Part shown: positions 41,571 through 50,668 of the stretch, piece after piece
How positions within the stretch are numbered: position 1 is the first letter of the stretch
Layout: every line of letters begins with the position of its first letter
Source: Tyzzerella sp. An114
GTDB lineage: Bacteria; Bacillota; Clostridia; Lachnospirales; Anaerotignaceae
Assembly (NCBI RefSeq): GCF_002161055.1
Contig: NZ_NFLT01000004.1
Location: 186,001-250,000 of the forward strand
Reading direction: 5' to 3'
Length of the DNA: 64,000 nt
Program-made: the position numbers and the translations under genes
The notes under the pieces: generated by a model
Databases searched by the model: none
The model's input: the letters and a program-made list of their open reading frames with translations, nothing else
Told to the model about the DNA's origin: nothing

Positions 41571-42443
41571 TTACAATGCTCTGAAATAATCAGATTTGAA
41601 TGTGTTTCTCTTTTCAGCTTCTGTAATCTGAGCAAGAAGACTTTCTTTGTCACGATTGAATGTGCCACCTAAAGGTATATAGTTTGAAGCATGGTTTGCT
41701 CTGAAAACAGTTCCCTCAGAGTCTACATTACTTACAAAAAGTTTCATTTCTTCTAAAACTTCCTGTGGTTTTAAAAGTTCGATTTCACCATTTTTGAGCT
41801 GGTCGTACATAGGTGTTCCTTCCTCAACAAGAAGTGTCAAAAATCCTACATATTCAGGTTTTATTTCTGTTATTACCTTAGCACTGTTTATTGCGTGTTC
41901 TTTGAGATATTTTCTTCCGCCAAGACCTGATATTAAAGTAACTGAAAGTATCATTCCAGCATCTTTTATTTTCTTTCCAGCTTCTATCATTTCAGCCTGT
42001 GTTGCACCTTTTTTAACAAATTTTAAAACTTCATCATCACCAGACTCTATTCCCATGTAAACCATATCAAGACCGGCTTCTTTTAAAGTTTTAAGTTCTT
42101 CAGGAGTTTTTCCTAAAATGTCTTTTGGTGCACCATACATTGAAATTCTCTCACATTCTGGGAAAAGCTCTTTTACTTTTCCTAAAATATAGAGAAGGTC
42201 TGCTGTTTTAACAATAAGAGCGTCACCGTCTGCTAAAAATACTCTTTTTACTTTTATTCTGCTGTAATATTCTCTTGCCATTTGAAGGTCTTCAACAACA
42301 TCTTCAAGAGGACGTATTCTGAAATTTTTATCTTTATACATAGCACAGAATGTACAAGTATTTCTTGCACAACCTATTGTAAGCTGTATTATAAGGCTTC
42401 CCGCTTCACTTGGCGGTCTGTAAACTGTTCCTTCGTATCTCAT
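41571..42443 (-). CDS. Radical SAM protein (B12-independent Elp3/MiaB-like fold, function unknown)
   Basis: A 290-residue radical SAM enzyme. The cluster motif is 'GCARNTCTFCAMYK' (Cys spacing C-x4-C-x2-C, as in the family with 'GCxxNxCxFCxMYK'), near residue 25. Further family marks are 'RRVFLADGDALIV', 'YGAPKDILGKT', 'DMVYMGIESGDDEVLKFVKKG' and 'FLTLLVEEGTPMYDQL'. Enzymes of this type are widespread and of unknown substrate. AAGGAAGG precedes the ATG. First gene of a minus-strand series that runs on to spoIIQ. Confidence 0.88.
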   Translation of the reverse strand: MRYEGTVYRPPSEAGSLIIQLTIGCARNTCTFCAMYKDKNFRIRPLEDVVEDLQMAREYYSRIKVKRVFLADGDALIVKTADLLYILGKVKELFPECERISMYGAPKDILGKTPEELKTLKEAGLDMVYMGIESGDDEVLKFVKKGATQAEMIEAGKKIKDAGMILSVTLISGLGGRKYLKEHAINSAKVITEIKPEYVGFLTLLVEEGTPMYDQLKNGEIELLKPQEVLEEMKLFVSNVDSEGTVFRANHASNYIPLGGTFNRDKESLLAQITEAEKRNTFKSDYFRAL

Positions 42444-42576
42444 TATATATCTACCTTCCTTAATTTTATTTTTTACTAAAATATTATATAATCAAAATAC
42501 GGTTTTTATCAATAAAATATTGATAATATAATAATTTTGTAAAATTATCCTTAGAAATACAAAAGTCCACAGGGTA

Positions 42577-42605
42577 TTTACAAATCTATCCTGCGACTAT
42601 ATAAT
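42577..42605 (+). promoter_or_regulatory. Promoter of the aconitase-superfamily gene
   Basis: TTTACA (42577-42582), 17-base spacer, consensus TATAAT (42600-42605), 40 bases before the start. Confidence 0.72.
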
Positions 42606-42644
42606 AAAAAATCATGAATATATAACAAATGAGGAGGTAAATAA

Positions 42645-44933
42645 ATGGTTCAGTTATATAAAAATGGTGTGTATCTTGTAAATGGAACAGATATTGTTGA
42701 AGATGATGGATATGCTTTAGAAAAGTTAAAATCACTTATTGGTGAAAATGTACCTTCAAAGGATGAGGCATCAAAAAATACAATGGCTTATGGTATTTTA
42801 GAAAATCACAATACTTCCGGCAATATGGATAAACTTAAAATTAAATTTGATAGAATGGCTTCCCATGACATCACATATGTAGGTATTATCCAGACAGCTA
42901 GAGCAAGTGGACTTGAAAAATTCCCTATGCCTTATGTACTTACAAACTGCCACAACTCACTTTGTGCTGTTGGTGGAACAATAAATGAAGACGACCACCT
43001 TTTTGGTCTTTCTTGTGCTAAAAAATATGGTGGTATATATGTTCCAGCACATCAGGCTGTTATTCATCAGTACATGAGAGAAATGATGAGTGGCGTTGGT
43101 AAAATGATACTTGGTAGTGATAGCCATACTCGTTATGGTGCTTTAGGTACAATGGCAGTTGGTGAAGGTGGACCTGAACTTGTAAAACAGCTTTTAAATA
43201 AAACTTATGATATAGACAGACCACAGGTTGTAGGTGTATACCTTACAGGAAAACCAGTTCCAGGAGTAGGACCTCAGGACGTTGCTCTTGCTATTATTGG
43301 AGCTGTTTTTGAAAATGGTTATGTTAAAAATAAAGTTATGGAGTTTGTTGGTGATGGTATCGCAAACTTAAGCGTTGATTATAGAAATGGTATTGACGTT
43401 ATGACAACAGAGACAACTTGTCTTTCTTCTGTATGGGTTACAGATGAAAAGGTTAAAGGTTGGTATATGACTCATGGTAGACCTGAAGAATATAAAGAAC
43501 AGAAACCAGGTGTTTGTACATACTATGACGGATTTATATATGTAGACCTTTCAAAGGTTAAACCTATGATTGCTATGCCTTTCCACCCAAGCAATGTTTA
43601 TACAATAGAAGACCTTAACGCAAATCTTATGGACATTCTTGACGAGTGTGAAAAGAGAGGAGCAGAACAGCTTGACAGTAGCAAAGTAACATTCAAACTT
43701 AAAGATAAAGTTAGAGATGGTCATCTCTATGTTGAACAGGGTGTTATTGCTGGTTGTGCTGGTGGTACATATGAAAATATATGTGATGCAAGAGATATAT
43801 TAAAAGGTCACTCAATAGGTGATGATGAGTTTGCTCTCAGTGTATATCCTTCTAGCCAGCCTGTATTTGTAAGTCTTGTTGAAAATGGCTCTATTGCTGA
43901 TATTATGGTTTCTGGTGCAACTGTTCGTTCTGCATTCTGTGGTCCTTGCTTTGGTGCGGGAGATGTTCCAGCAAATAACTGCTTAAGTATCAGACACTCA
44001 ACAAGAAACTTCCCTAACAGAGAAGGTTCTAAGATTACAAATAATCAGATTGCTTCTGTTGCTCTTATGGACGCTCGTTCAATAGCTGCAACTGCTGTAA
44101 ATAAAGGTAAACTTACACCTGCAACTGACCTTGATATTGAATATACAAAACCTGAATATCATTTCAATGGTGATGTTTACAAAAACAGATGCTATAATGG
44201 TTTTGGAAAACCTGAACCTTCTGTTGATATTAAATTTGGTCCTAATATTACAGATTGGCCTGCTATGAGTGAGCTTACAGATGATATTGTATTAAAAGTT
44301 GTATCTGTAATTACAGACCCTGTAACAACAACAGACGAGCTTATTCCTTCAGGTGAGACATCTTCATACCGTTCAAATCCTTTAGGACTTGCAGAGTTTA
44401 CACTCTCAAGAAAAGACCCTGCTTATGTTGGTCGTGCTAAAGAGGTTCAAAAAGCTGAAAAAGCGAGAGAAAAAGGTGAAAATCCTGCTGAGGCTTACGG
44501 TGAAATAAAAGATGTTTTTGCTAAGATAAATGAAAAATTCCCAAGTGCTGATATGAACAAAACAGGTATCGGAAGTACAATATACGCTGTAAAACCTGGT
44601 GACGGTTCTGCTAGAGAACAGGCTGCAAGCTGTCAGAAAGTTTTAGGTGGTTGGGCTAATATTGCTGGTGAGTATGCTACAAAGAGATATCGTTCAAATC
44701 TTATTAACTGGGGTATGCTTCCATTTATACTTGATGGCGAAATTCCATTTGAGAATGGTGATTATATATTTGTTCCAGATGTTAAAAAACTTGTTTCTGA
44801 AAAAGCAACAGAGTTTAAAGCATATATTGTTGGAAAAGATATGAAAGAATTTACTCTTAAAATGGGTGATTTAACAGATGATGAAAGAAAGATAATACTT
44901 TCAGGCTGTCTTATCAATTTTTATAGAGGATAA
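42645..44933 (+). CDS. Aconitase-superfamily hydratase (YbhJ-like)
   Basis: A 762-residue protein with the three-cysteine [4Fe-4S] hydratase fold. Recognisable blocks: '[23 protein letters not shown]' region (residues ~165-190), '[17 protein letters not shown]' with the first cluster Cys, '[12 protein letters not shown]' with the next two, '[15 protein letters not shown]', and a C-terminal swivel-like part ending '[11 protein letters not shown]'. It is not a normal AcnA (about 890) or LeuC; the closest type I recall is E. coli YbhJ, a putative hydratase. Substrate unknown. GAGGAGG precedes ATG. Monocistronic with its own promoter and terminator. Confidence 0.82.
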   Translation: MVQLYKNGVYLVNGTDIVEDDGYALEKLKSLIGENVPSKDEASKNTMAYGILENHNTSGNMDKLKIKFDRMASHDITYVGIIQTARASGLEKFPMPYVLTNCHNSLCAVGGTINEDDHLFGLSCAKKYGGIYVPAHQAVIHQYMREMMSGVGKMILGSDSHTRYGALGTMAVGEGGPELVKQLLNKTYDIDRPQVVGVYLTGKPVPGVGPQDVALAIIGAVFENGYVKNKVMEFVGDGIANLSVDYRNGIDVMTTETTCLSSVWVTDEKVKGWYMTHGRPEEYKEQKPGVCTYYDGFIYVDLSKVKPMIAMPFHPSNVYTIEDLNANLMDILDECEKRGAEQLDSSKVTFKLKDKVRDGHLYVEQGVIAGCAGGTYENICDARDILKGHSIGDDEFALSVYPSSQPVFVSLVENGSIADIMVSGATVRSAFCGPCFGAGDVPANNCLSIRHSTRNFPNREGSKITNNQIASVALMDARSIAATAVNKGKLTPATDLDIEYTKPEYHFNGDVYKNRCYNGFGKPEPSVDIKFGPNITDWPAMSELTDDIVLKVVSVITDPVTTTDELIPSGETSSYRSNPLGLAEFTLSRKDPAYVGRAKEVQKAEKAREKGENPAEAYGEIKDVFAKINEKFPSADMNKTGIGSTIYAVKPGDGSAREQAASCQKVLGGWANIAGEYATKRYRSNLINWGMLPFILDGEIPFENGDYIFVPDVKKLVSEKATEFKAYIVGKDMKEFTLKMGDLTDDERKIILSGCLINFYRG

Positions 44934-44945
44934 ATAATAAAAATA

Positions 44946-44977
44946 AAACGGTATTTCTTAGAAATACCGTTTTTTAT
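44946..44977. terminator. Bidirectional terminator between hydratase and DUF2085 genes
   Basis: 12-base arms AAACGGTATTTC (44946-44957) and GAAATACCGTTT (44961-44972), flanked by A and T runs. Confidence 0.88.
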
Positions 44978-45340
44978 TTATATTAGATTTTTACCTATAT
45001 TATATCCATATTTAGCTACAATTATATTAGATTTTATAAATAATGATATTAAGCCATATCCAAACATAAAACCTGTTATAAAACGAAGTATATTATTACT
45101 TTCATATTTTGTTAACGACTGTAAAAAACCGTCTATAATCATAGGAACCATTATTAAAATACAAAAATTTAATGGTGGAATGTATATGTAAAATAAAAAT
45201 GCTGACAATATCATTCCAACTAATTCTCCAGTGCATCTTGCACATATTGGAAATTGTTTTCCTTTGTGAAAAAATGAGCGGTCTGCTCTCTTATGACAGC
45301 CAAATATTATAGGCAACCATTTGTATATCTTATCTCTCAT
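44978..45340 (-). CDS. DUF2085-type small membrane protein
   Basis: A 120-residue protein with about three membrane segments. The N-terminal 'IFGCHKRADRSFFHKGKQFPICARCTGELVGM' block, with its Cys-His and Cys-x2-Cys residues, is the hallmark of DUF2085 proteins. Function unknown; the conserved Cys/His could bind metal. Ribosome site is weak (AGGATATTA some 12 bases away), which may mean coupling to the zinc-ribbon gene 10 bases upstream. Confidence 0.82.
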   Translation of the reverse strand: MRDKIYKWLPIIFGCHKRADRSFFHKGKQFPICARCTGELVGMILSAFLFYIYIPPLNFCILIMVPMIIDGFLQSLTKYESNNILRFITGFMFGYGLISLFIKSNIIVAKYGYNIGKNLI

Positions 45341-45349
45341 TTTATTATT

Positions 45350-45646
45350 TTAATATCCTGAAATACCTATACCTATTGATAATACAAATACAAAAACATA
45401 CCATATTACACCAATTATTACAGAAACAAGAGCACCTATTCCGGCAGCTTTTGCAGTTTTAGGTTTTGTGTCTTTCCATACAAGGAAAAGAATAAGTCCA
45501 GCGATAGGCACACAACAACCTAAAAGTCCCCATAAAAATCCACCATTGTCATTTGTTTCAGATACATTATTATTTTGTGTTGCCCCACATTTTGGACACA
45601 CATTTGTGTTATCATCAATCATTGAACCGCAATTTTTACAATACAT
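45350..45646 (-). CDS. Zinc-ribbon and transmembrane small protein
   Basis: A 98-residue protein. The N-terminus is a zinc ribbon ('YCKNCGSMI', 'VCPKCGATQ'; four Cys), followed by an Asn/Glu linker and two hydrophobic segments (~33-52 and ~68-95). This arrangement (cytosolic zinc ribbon plus membrane hairpin) is common in Firmicutes and of unknown function. AAGGAGG precedes ATG at 8 bases. Confidence 0.85.
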   Translation of the reverse strand: MYCKNCGSMIDDNTNVCPKCGATQNNNVSETNDNGGFLWGLLGCCVPIAGLILFLVWKDTKPKTAKAAGIGALVSVIIGVIWYVFVFVLSIGIGISGY

Positions 45647-45664
45647 AGAGTATTCCTCCTTAAT

Positions 45665-46108
45665 TTAGTTTTTCCTTATGAAATTAAAACAAGCATAAGG
45701 TAATGAAAGTATTATCATAACACCAAGAGCTATTACTCCTGCAAGTTTTGCAGTGAGAACTCCCTGTGTATATGAATATACCATATCTCCATCAAGTATT
45801 CCATACATTGTGTTATAAATCTGTGAGCCGGGTACAAGAGGAAGTATTCCCGGTATAAGATATATTGTTGATGGAGCTTGTCGTATATGGGATAAAAATC
45901 TACAACTTGCTGTTAAAGCTAAAGCTCCAAAAAATGAACCTGTTACAGGGTCACCGTTAAATCCATGAACAACTATACAATATATAAACCAACCTAAAGC
46001 ACCAGTAAAACCACAAAAAACAAGTTCTCTTTTTGGTGTGTTAAATGTTATTGAAAAAAAGAAACAAGCTGCAAAAGCCACAGCAGATTGATATAATATC
46101 TTTGACAT
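45665..46108 (-). CDS. Threonine/serine exporter-like protein, C-terminal half type (ThrE_2)
   Basis: A 147-residue membrane protein with four to five segments. The start is ATG 46108, with AAGGAGG in the stop region of the gene upstream; the frame extends to 46135 without a site. 'GALGWFIYCI', 'GFNGDPVTGSFFGALALTASCRFLSHIRQAPSTIYLIPGILPLVPGSQIY' blocks are typical of the C-terminal half of ThrE-like exporters that is encoded separately in Firmicutes. It partners the following (upstream) gene. Confidence 0.85.
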   Translation of the reverse strand: MSKILYQSAVAFAACFFFSITFNTPKRELVFCGFTGALGWFIYCIVVHGFNGDPVTGSFFGALALTASCRFLSHIRQAPSTIYLIPGILPLVPGSQIYNTMYGILDGDMVYSYTQGVLTAKLAGVIALGVMIILSLPYACFNFIRKN

Positions 46109-46119
46109 AATAAACCTCC

Positions 46120-46875
46120 TTACATTCCAGCCCAAAGTTTAAGAATTATTCCCACTCCTCCTGCTGCTGCAACAGCAACAAGTGTTGCTTCAGCCACACG
46201 AGACACTCCAGAAATAAAGTCTCCGTTTAATACATCACGAAGGGCTGTTGTTATTGTAACCCCCGGAACAAGAGGCATAAGACAGCCTATTATAACTTTG
46301 TCATATTCCGAACATATATTATAAGTATAAAAAATAAGTGCAACTATTGTTAAAACTGCTCCACATAAAAATCTTGATATAAAATAAGATATATTTTTCG
46401 TGGATAAAAAAAGCATTGTAATTCCAAGAACAATACCTGTTAACATTGAGGTGAAACCGTCTTTTGAATTACCTTCAAACATTAATGTGAAAAAAAGGCA
46501 AGTCATACATATTCCTAATACAAACATAAAATTTGTAACAGAAGGTATTTTTTTAATTCTTTCCATGTCTTGCATAGCTTCTCCCAATGTAAATTCCCCC
46601 GAAACAAATTTACGACTTAAAGTATTTACTCTGTCAAGACGTGTAAGGTCTGTATTACCTTGTTCTAGACGTTTTACTTTAGTAAGTTTTCCCTTTTTAC
46701 CGTTCATACTGGCAAAAATTCCCGTAGGGAACACTACCGCTTCCGGTTCTGAGTCTGAACCGGCTGTTGACATTATTCTTGTCATAGTATCTTCAACTCG
46801 GTGTATTTCTCCACCACTTTTAAGCATTATTTCTCCGGCATCTACTGCCAAATCTATGAGTTTTTCCTCGTCCAA
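46120..46875 (-). CDS. Threonine/serine exporter-like protein, N-terminal half type (ThrE, DUF1212)
   Basis: A 251-residue protein. The start is TTG 46875, with AAAGGAG 8 bases ahead. A cytosolic N-terminal part ('DLAVDAGEIMLKSGGEIHRVEDTMTRIM', 'VFPTGIFASMNGK') is followed by five membrane segments with 'MPLVPGVTITTALRDVLNGDFISGVSR'. This is the DUF1212 half of ThrE; with the 147-residue gene 11 bases downstream it would make a split amino-acid exporter. Substrate inferred from the family only. Confidence 0.87.
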   Translation of the reverse strand: MDEEKLIDLAVDAGEIMLKSGGEIHRVEDTMTRIMSTAGSDSEPEAVVFPTGIFASMNGKKGKLTKVKRLEQGNTDLTRLDRVNTLSRKFVSGEFTLGEAMQDMERIKKIPSVTNFMFVLGICMTCLFFTLMFEGNSKDGFTSMLTGIVLGITMLFLSTKNISYFISRFLCGAVLTIVALIFYTYNICSEYDKVIIGCLMPLVPGVTITTALRDVLNGDFISGVSRVAEATLVAVAAAGGVGIILKLWAGM

Positions 46876-46975
46876 ATTAATTTCTCCTTTACCCAAATTA
46901 TATTTACAAATAAAGAATAGTTTTAAAATATATATTTGTCAAAGGTTTTTTATGTAAAAAAATGTATGTTTTAGG

Positions 46976-47004
46976 TAGACATTTGAGTTTTTATATATTA
47001 TAAT
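46976..47004 (+). promoter_or_regulatory. Promoter of the tenA-thi operon
   Basis: TAGACA (46976-46981), 17-base spacer, consensus TATAAT (46999-47004), 26 bases before the riboswitch. Confidence 0.7.
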
Positions 47005-47029
47005 CAACTACATAAAATAATATTATTTT

Positions 47030-47116
47030 TAGCTGGGGGTGCCTCCGTTTTCGGGAGCTGAGAGGATTTTTTCCAACCCTTTGAACTTGATGTGGTTAGT
47101 ACCAACGCAGGGAAGC
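47030..47116 (+). promoter_or_regulatory. TPP riboswitch (THI box)
   Basis: The conserved blocks are in order: AGCTGGGGGTGCC, GGGAGCTGAGAGGAT, AACCCTTTGAACTTGATGTGG (read in two parts), and GGTTAGTACCAACGCAGGGAAGC. CTGAGA, CCCTTTGAAC and CGCAGGGAAGC are the TPP-contacting parts. It precedes tenA and a transporter, as expected. Confidence 0.96.
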
Positions 47117-47133
47117 AATTGCTTTAAGTATTA

Positions 47134-47165
47134 GGACTTTTTCTGCGGGAAAAGTCTTTTTTTAT
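47134..47165 (+). terminator. Riboswitch-controlled terminator
   Basis: GACTTTTTC (47135-47143) pairs with GAAAAGTC (47149-47156) with one bulge, then a T run. Termination is expected when TPP is bound. Confidence 0.8.
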
Positions 47166-47196
47166 TTCTATTTTTTTGAAAGGGTGATAAATTAAT

Positions 47197-47856
47197 ATGA
47201 AACTTTCACAGAGACTTTATGAAAGTACAAAAGAAATATGGAAAAGCTACCATGAACACCCCTTTGTAAAGGGCATTGGTGATGGAACTCTTGATATTGA
47301 TAAGTTTAGATTTTTTATGATACAAGATTATATATATCTTCTTGATTATGCAAAGGTTTTTGCATTAGGAGTTGTAAAAGCTAGAGATGAAGAACTTATG
47401 AGAAAGTTTGCATCTCTTGTAAATGGTGTTTTAAACAGTGAAATGCATGTTCATAAAACATATATGGAGAGACTTGGTATTACAAAAGAAGAAGTTAAAA
47501 ATGCAAAGCCTTCAATAGTAAATACATCATATACAAAATATATGCTTCAAGTAGGTCATGACATGGGAGTTTTAGAGCTTCTTGTATCAATACTTTCTTG
47601 TTCTTGGAGTTATAAGGAGATTGGTGATAAATTGGCAGAAAATCCTGAGTCTCTTAATCATGAATTTTACGGTGAATGGGTTAAAGGTTATTCATCAGAA
47701 AGTTATGCTTTTGATAACAATGAAATAATAGAGCTTGTTGATAAACTTGGAGAAAATTGCACAGAAGAACAGTTTGAAGTTTTAAGAGATATATTTGTAA
47801 ATTGTAGTAGATATGAGTATATGTTCTGGGATATGTCATATAAAAAGGAGATGTAA
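47197..47856 (+). CDS. tenA: Thiaminase II / aminopyrimidine aminohydrolase TenA
   Basis: A 219-residue enzyme that salvages the pyrimidine part (HMP) from degraded thiamine. Family marks: 'HPFVKGIGDGTLDIDKFRFFMIQDYIYLLDYAK', 'SEMHVHKTYMERLGI', the catalytic Cys in 'ILSCSWSYKEIG' (near residue 136), and 'YSSESY' and 'FWDMSYKKE' at the end. It is first in the operon after the TPP riboswitch and before an ABC transporter of ThiXYZ type, so imported precursor is processed directly. Fused neither to ThiD nor other domains. Confidence 0.95.
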   Translation: MKLSQRLYESTKEIWKSYHEHPFVKGIGDGTLDIDKFRFFMIQDYIYLLDYAKVFALGVVKARDEELMRKFASLVNGVLNSEMHVHKTYMERLGITKEEVKNAKPSIVNTSYTKYMLQVGHDMGVLELLVSILSCSWSYKEIGDKLAENPESLNHEFYGEWVKGYSSESYAFDNNEIIELVDKLGENCTEEQFEVLRDIFVNCSRYEYMFWDMSYKKEM

Positions 47857-47860
47857 ACTT

Positions 47861-48616
47861 TTGCTTGAATTTAAAGATGTAACATTTAAGTATGCAGAAG
47901 ATGATTTTTATATGATGAAAGACTTAAATTTTTCTGTGAAAAAAGGTGAGTTTGTATCTCTTATAGGTCAAAGTGGTTGTGGTAAAAGTACAATTTTAAG
48001 ACTTATAAATGGTCTTGAAAAACCTGAAAAGGGTGAAATATTAATTGACGGTAAAAATATAAATACATTAAAAGATTACTGTGCTTTTATGCCCCAAAAA
48101 GATTTACTTTTTCCTTGGAGAACAATAGAAAAAAACCTCTGTATACCAATGGAAATAAAAGGTGTTCCCAAAAAAGATATGCATAAAAAATGTGTTAATG
48201 TTCTTGAAGAAGTAGGGCTTTTGGATTATATAGATAAATATCCTAAAGACCTTTCGGGAGGAATGAAACAGCGTGTATCCTTTGCAAGAACTATACTTGC
48301 TGGAAGTGATATTATGCTTTTAGATGAGCCTTTTTCAGCCCTTGACTCTCTTACAAGAATGGATATGCAAGAATGGCTTTTAAAACAGTGGAAACATTTT
48401 GGAAAAACTATTATATTTATAACTCATGATGTGGAGGAAGCTGTGTTTCTCTCTGATGCTGTATACATAATACAGGATAGACCTTTTAAAGATATGGAAA
48501 GAGTTGAAATACCAGAGCAATATCCAAAAAGCAGAGAATTTTTAAAAAGACCAGATATAGTTGCTCTTAGAGAGGAACTTATAAAGAAACTTAGAAACAG
48601 GAGGGAAGAACAATGA
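47861..48616 (+). CDS. thiZ: Thiamine-precursor ABC transporter, ATP-binding protein
   Basis: A 251-residue ATPase. The start is TTG 47861, with AAGGAG inside the end of tenA; the frame reads back to 47813 but overlaps tenA. Walker A 'GQSGCGKST', Q-loop 'FMPQKDLLFPW', signature 'LSGGMKQRVSFART', Walker B 'MLLDEPFSALD', H-loop 'FITHDVEEA'. It is of the nitrate/taurine/ThiZ class. Stop overlaps the permease start (ATGA). Confidence 0.92.
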   Translation: MLEFKDVTFKYAEDDFYMMKDLNFSVKKGEFVSLIGQSGCGKSTILRLINGLEKPEKGEILIDGKNINTLKDYCAFMPQKDLLFPWRTIEKNLCIPMEIKGVPKKDMHKKCVNVLEEVGLLDYIDKYPKDLSGGMKQRVSFARTILAGSDIMLLDEPFSALDSLTRMDMQEWLLKQWKHFGKTIIFITHDVEEAVFLSDAVYIIQDRPFKDMERVEIPEQYPKSREFLKRPDIVALREELIKKLRNRREEQ

Positions 48617-49356
48617 AAAAGAGTATTCCTTCCATAATACTTACAGTTATACTTTTTGCTATATGGCAAGTTATTGCTATGAGAATGAATGCATCCTATA
48701 TATTGCCTTCGCCTATTGAGATTGTCAAAAAAATATGGGAGCTTAGAGATGTTCTTTTTACAGTTCATCTTCCTGCCACTATGGGTGTAACATCATTGGG
48801 ACTTGTTATATCAATAGTTTTAGGTCTTTTTTTGGCGATAATTATGGATTTAAACGAAAAAATAGAGAGTGCTTTATATCCTGTTATAATAGCCTCTCAG
48901 ACAATACCTACAACAGCTATAGCTCCTCTTTTTGTATTATGGTTTGGCTATGGAATATGGAGTAAAGTTCTTGTCACAATACTTATAACATTTTTCCCTA
49001 TAACAATAACAGTATATGACGGCTTTAAATCTACAAAAAGAGAAATGGAAGAACTTTTAACAACTTATGGAGCTACAAAAAAGGATATTTTTATAAAACT
49101 TAAATTGCCTTCAGCTTTGCCATATTTCTTTTCAGCAATAAAAATGGCTGTGCCTTTAAGTATAATAGGTGCGGCTATTGCAGAATGGCTTGGAGCTCAA
49201 AGTGGTTTGGGATATTTCAGTAAAAGAATGATGACACAGCTTGACGGTGCCGGAGTTTTTGCTCCTGTTGTAGTTTTAAGTGTTGTTGCTATGGTTCTTG
49301 TTGGTATTATTGGTATTATTGAAAATGCACTTATTAAATGGAGAAAGGAAATTTGA
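48613..49356 (+). CDS. thiX: Thiamine-precursor ABC transporter, permease
   Basis: A 247-residue membrane protein with six segments, of the SsuC/TauC/ThiX type. The EAA-type loop is 'MEELLTTYGATKKDIFIKLKLPSALPYF'. 'GLVISIVLGLFLAIIM' and 'SQTIPTTAIAPLFVLWFGYG' are typical. Co-translated with the ATPase through a 4-base overlap. Confidence 0.92.
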   Translation: MKKSIPSIILTVILFAIWQVIAMRMNASYILPSPIEIVKKIWELRDVLFTVHLPATMGVTSLGLVISIVLGLFLAIIMDLNEKIESALYPVIIASQTIPTTAIAPLFVLWFGYGIWSKVLVTILITFFPITITVYDGFKSTKREMEELLTTYGATKKDIFIKLKLPSALPYFFSAIKMAVPLSIIGAAIAEWLGAQSGLGYFSKRMMTQLDGAGVFAPVVVLSVVAMVLVGIIGIIENALIKWRKEI

Positions 49357-49358
49357 TT

Positions 49359-50393
49359 ATGAAAAAAAGAATGGTTGCTTTGTTTATGGCAGTTGTGACA
49401 GCTTTTTCATTTGCTGGATGTGGAAACAGTGATACAAATTCAACTGCACAAAATAGTGAAAATACATCATCTGAAAAGGGTGATTTGGAAGAATTTAGTG
49501 TTGTTCTTGATTGGTATCCTAATGCAGTTCATGGATTTATATATAATGCCATAGAAAAGGGATATTATGCAGAGGAGGGACTTGATGTAAAAGTGTATTT
49601 CCCTTCAAATGTAAATGATGCTATATCTCTTTCAGCAGCAGGTAAAGTTGACCTTGGAATATACTATCCTAATGATGTTATAAGAGCTATTGTAAATGAG
49701 GATATACCTGTTAAAGCTGTTGGAACAATAGTGCAATCTCCTTTAAATATTGTTGCTGCTTTAAAAAGTAAAAACATAACAACTCCAAAAGACCTTGAGG
49801 GAAAAACAATAGGTTATAGTGGTACAGAGTTTAACGAAGCCCTTATAAAAACAATGCTTGAGAGTGTTGGTGGAAGTATGGACAATGTGACACTTATAGA
49901 TGTTGGTTTTGACCTTATGACATCTATGACAACAGAGAGAGTTGATGCAACAATAGGTTGTCTTGTAAACCATGAGATACCAGCTCTTGAGGAGGAAGGT
50001 TTTGAAATGAGCTATTTCTTCCCTACTGATTATGGTGTTCCAGATTATGGCGAGCTTGTTTTTGTTGCAGGAGATAAACTTATAAATGAAAATCCTGAAA
50101 AAATAGAAAAATTCCTTCGTGCTTCAAAAAAAGGTTTTGAGGACATGAAAAATGACCCAGAAGGCACTCTTAAAACACTTCTTGAAAATCAGAATGAAGA
50201 AAACTTCCCATTAAGTGAGGGTGTTGAAAAGAGAAGTATAGATGTTCTTTTACCACTTATGGAAACTGAAACTGCTCCTTTCCTTTCACAGAATAAAGAA
50301 GTTTGGCAAAATGATATTGATTGGCTTAGAGCTGAAGGTCTTATAAATGAAGATACAACAGTTGAAGATTGTGTTGTTGATATACTTAAATAA
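49359..50393 (+). CDS. thiY: Thiamine-precursor ABC transporter, substrate-binding lipoprotein
   Basis: A 344-residue lipoprotein of the NMT1/THI5-like fold. The start is ATG 49359 behind AAAGGAA; lipobox ends 'FAGCGNS'. 'VVLDWYPNAVHGFIYNAIEKGYYAEEGLDV', 'YPNDVIRAIVNEDIPVKAVGTIVQSP' and 'PKDLEGKTIGYSG' are typical of ThiY, which binds N-formyl-4-amino-5-aminomethyl-2-methylpyrimidine or HMP in Bacillus. Specific ligand is inferred from the riboswitch and tenA. Confidence 0.9.
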   Translation: MKKRMVALFMAVVTAFSFAGCGNSDTNSTAQNSENTSSEKGDLEEFSVVLDWYPNAVHGFIYNAIEKGYYAEEGLDVKVYFPSNVNDAISLSAAGKVDLGIYYPNDVIRAIVNEDIPVKAVGTIVQSPLNIVAALKSKNITTPKDLEGKTIGYSGTEFNEALIKTMLESVGGSMDNVTLIDVGFDLMTSMTTERVDATIGCLVNHEIPALEEEGFEMSYFFPTDYGVPDYGELVFVAGDKLINENPEKIEKFLRASKKGFEDMKNDPEGTLKTLLENQNEENFPLSEGVEKRSIDVLLPLMETETAPFLSQNKEVWQNDIDWLRAEGLINEDTTVEDCVVDILK

Positions 50394-50402
50394 ATAGAAA
50401 AT

Positions 50403-50436
50403 AAAAACACCTGATAAATATATCAGGTGTTTTTTG
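50403..50436 (+). terminator. Terminator of the tenA-thi operon
   Basis: 14-base arms AAAAACACCTGATA (50403-50416) and TATCAGGTGTTTTT (50421-50434), loop AATA. Confidence 0.9.
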
Positions 50437-50517
50437 TTGTTTAATTTTTAATTAATTTCATTATTATATAATAAAAGTCATATAGTCACAAAATGTTTAT
50501 TTATATATATTTATATG

Positions 50518-50526
50518 TGATATAAT
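50518..50526 (+). promoter_or_regulatory. Possible extended -10 promoter of the vWA-GTPase gene cluster
   Basis: TGATATAAT (TGN plus consensus TATAAT at 50521-50526) in the 275-base gap before the vWA gene; no good -35. The leader would be about 135 bases, and I see no clear structure in it. Confidence 0.45.
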
Positions 50527-50668
50527 TAATTTAATAATCGAAAAATGTCATTTTTTAAACTTTTATGAACAAAGTCTTGTTTTGGACATTAACGTAAAAT
50601 TTATATATCATATGGTAAAAGGACAGCGTTGCACTGATAAAAATATAGTAAATAAGGAGGAACTATTT

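Noticed and set aside
50537-50592. AATGTC...GACATT inverted repeat before the vWA gene
   Set aside because: The arms are only six bases with more than 30 bases between; likely chance in AT-rich DNA.
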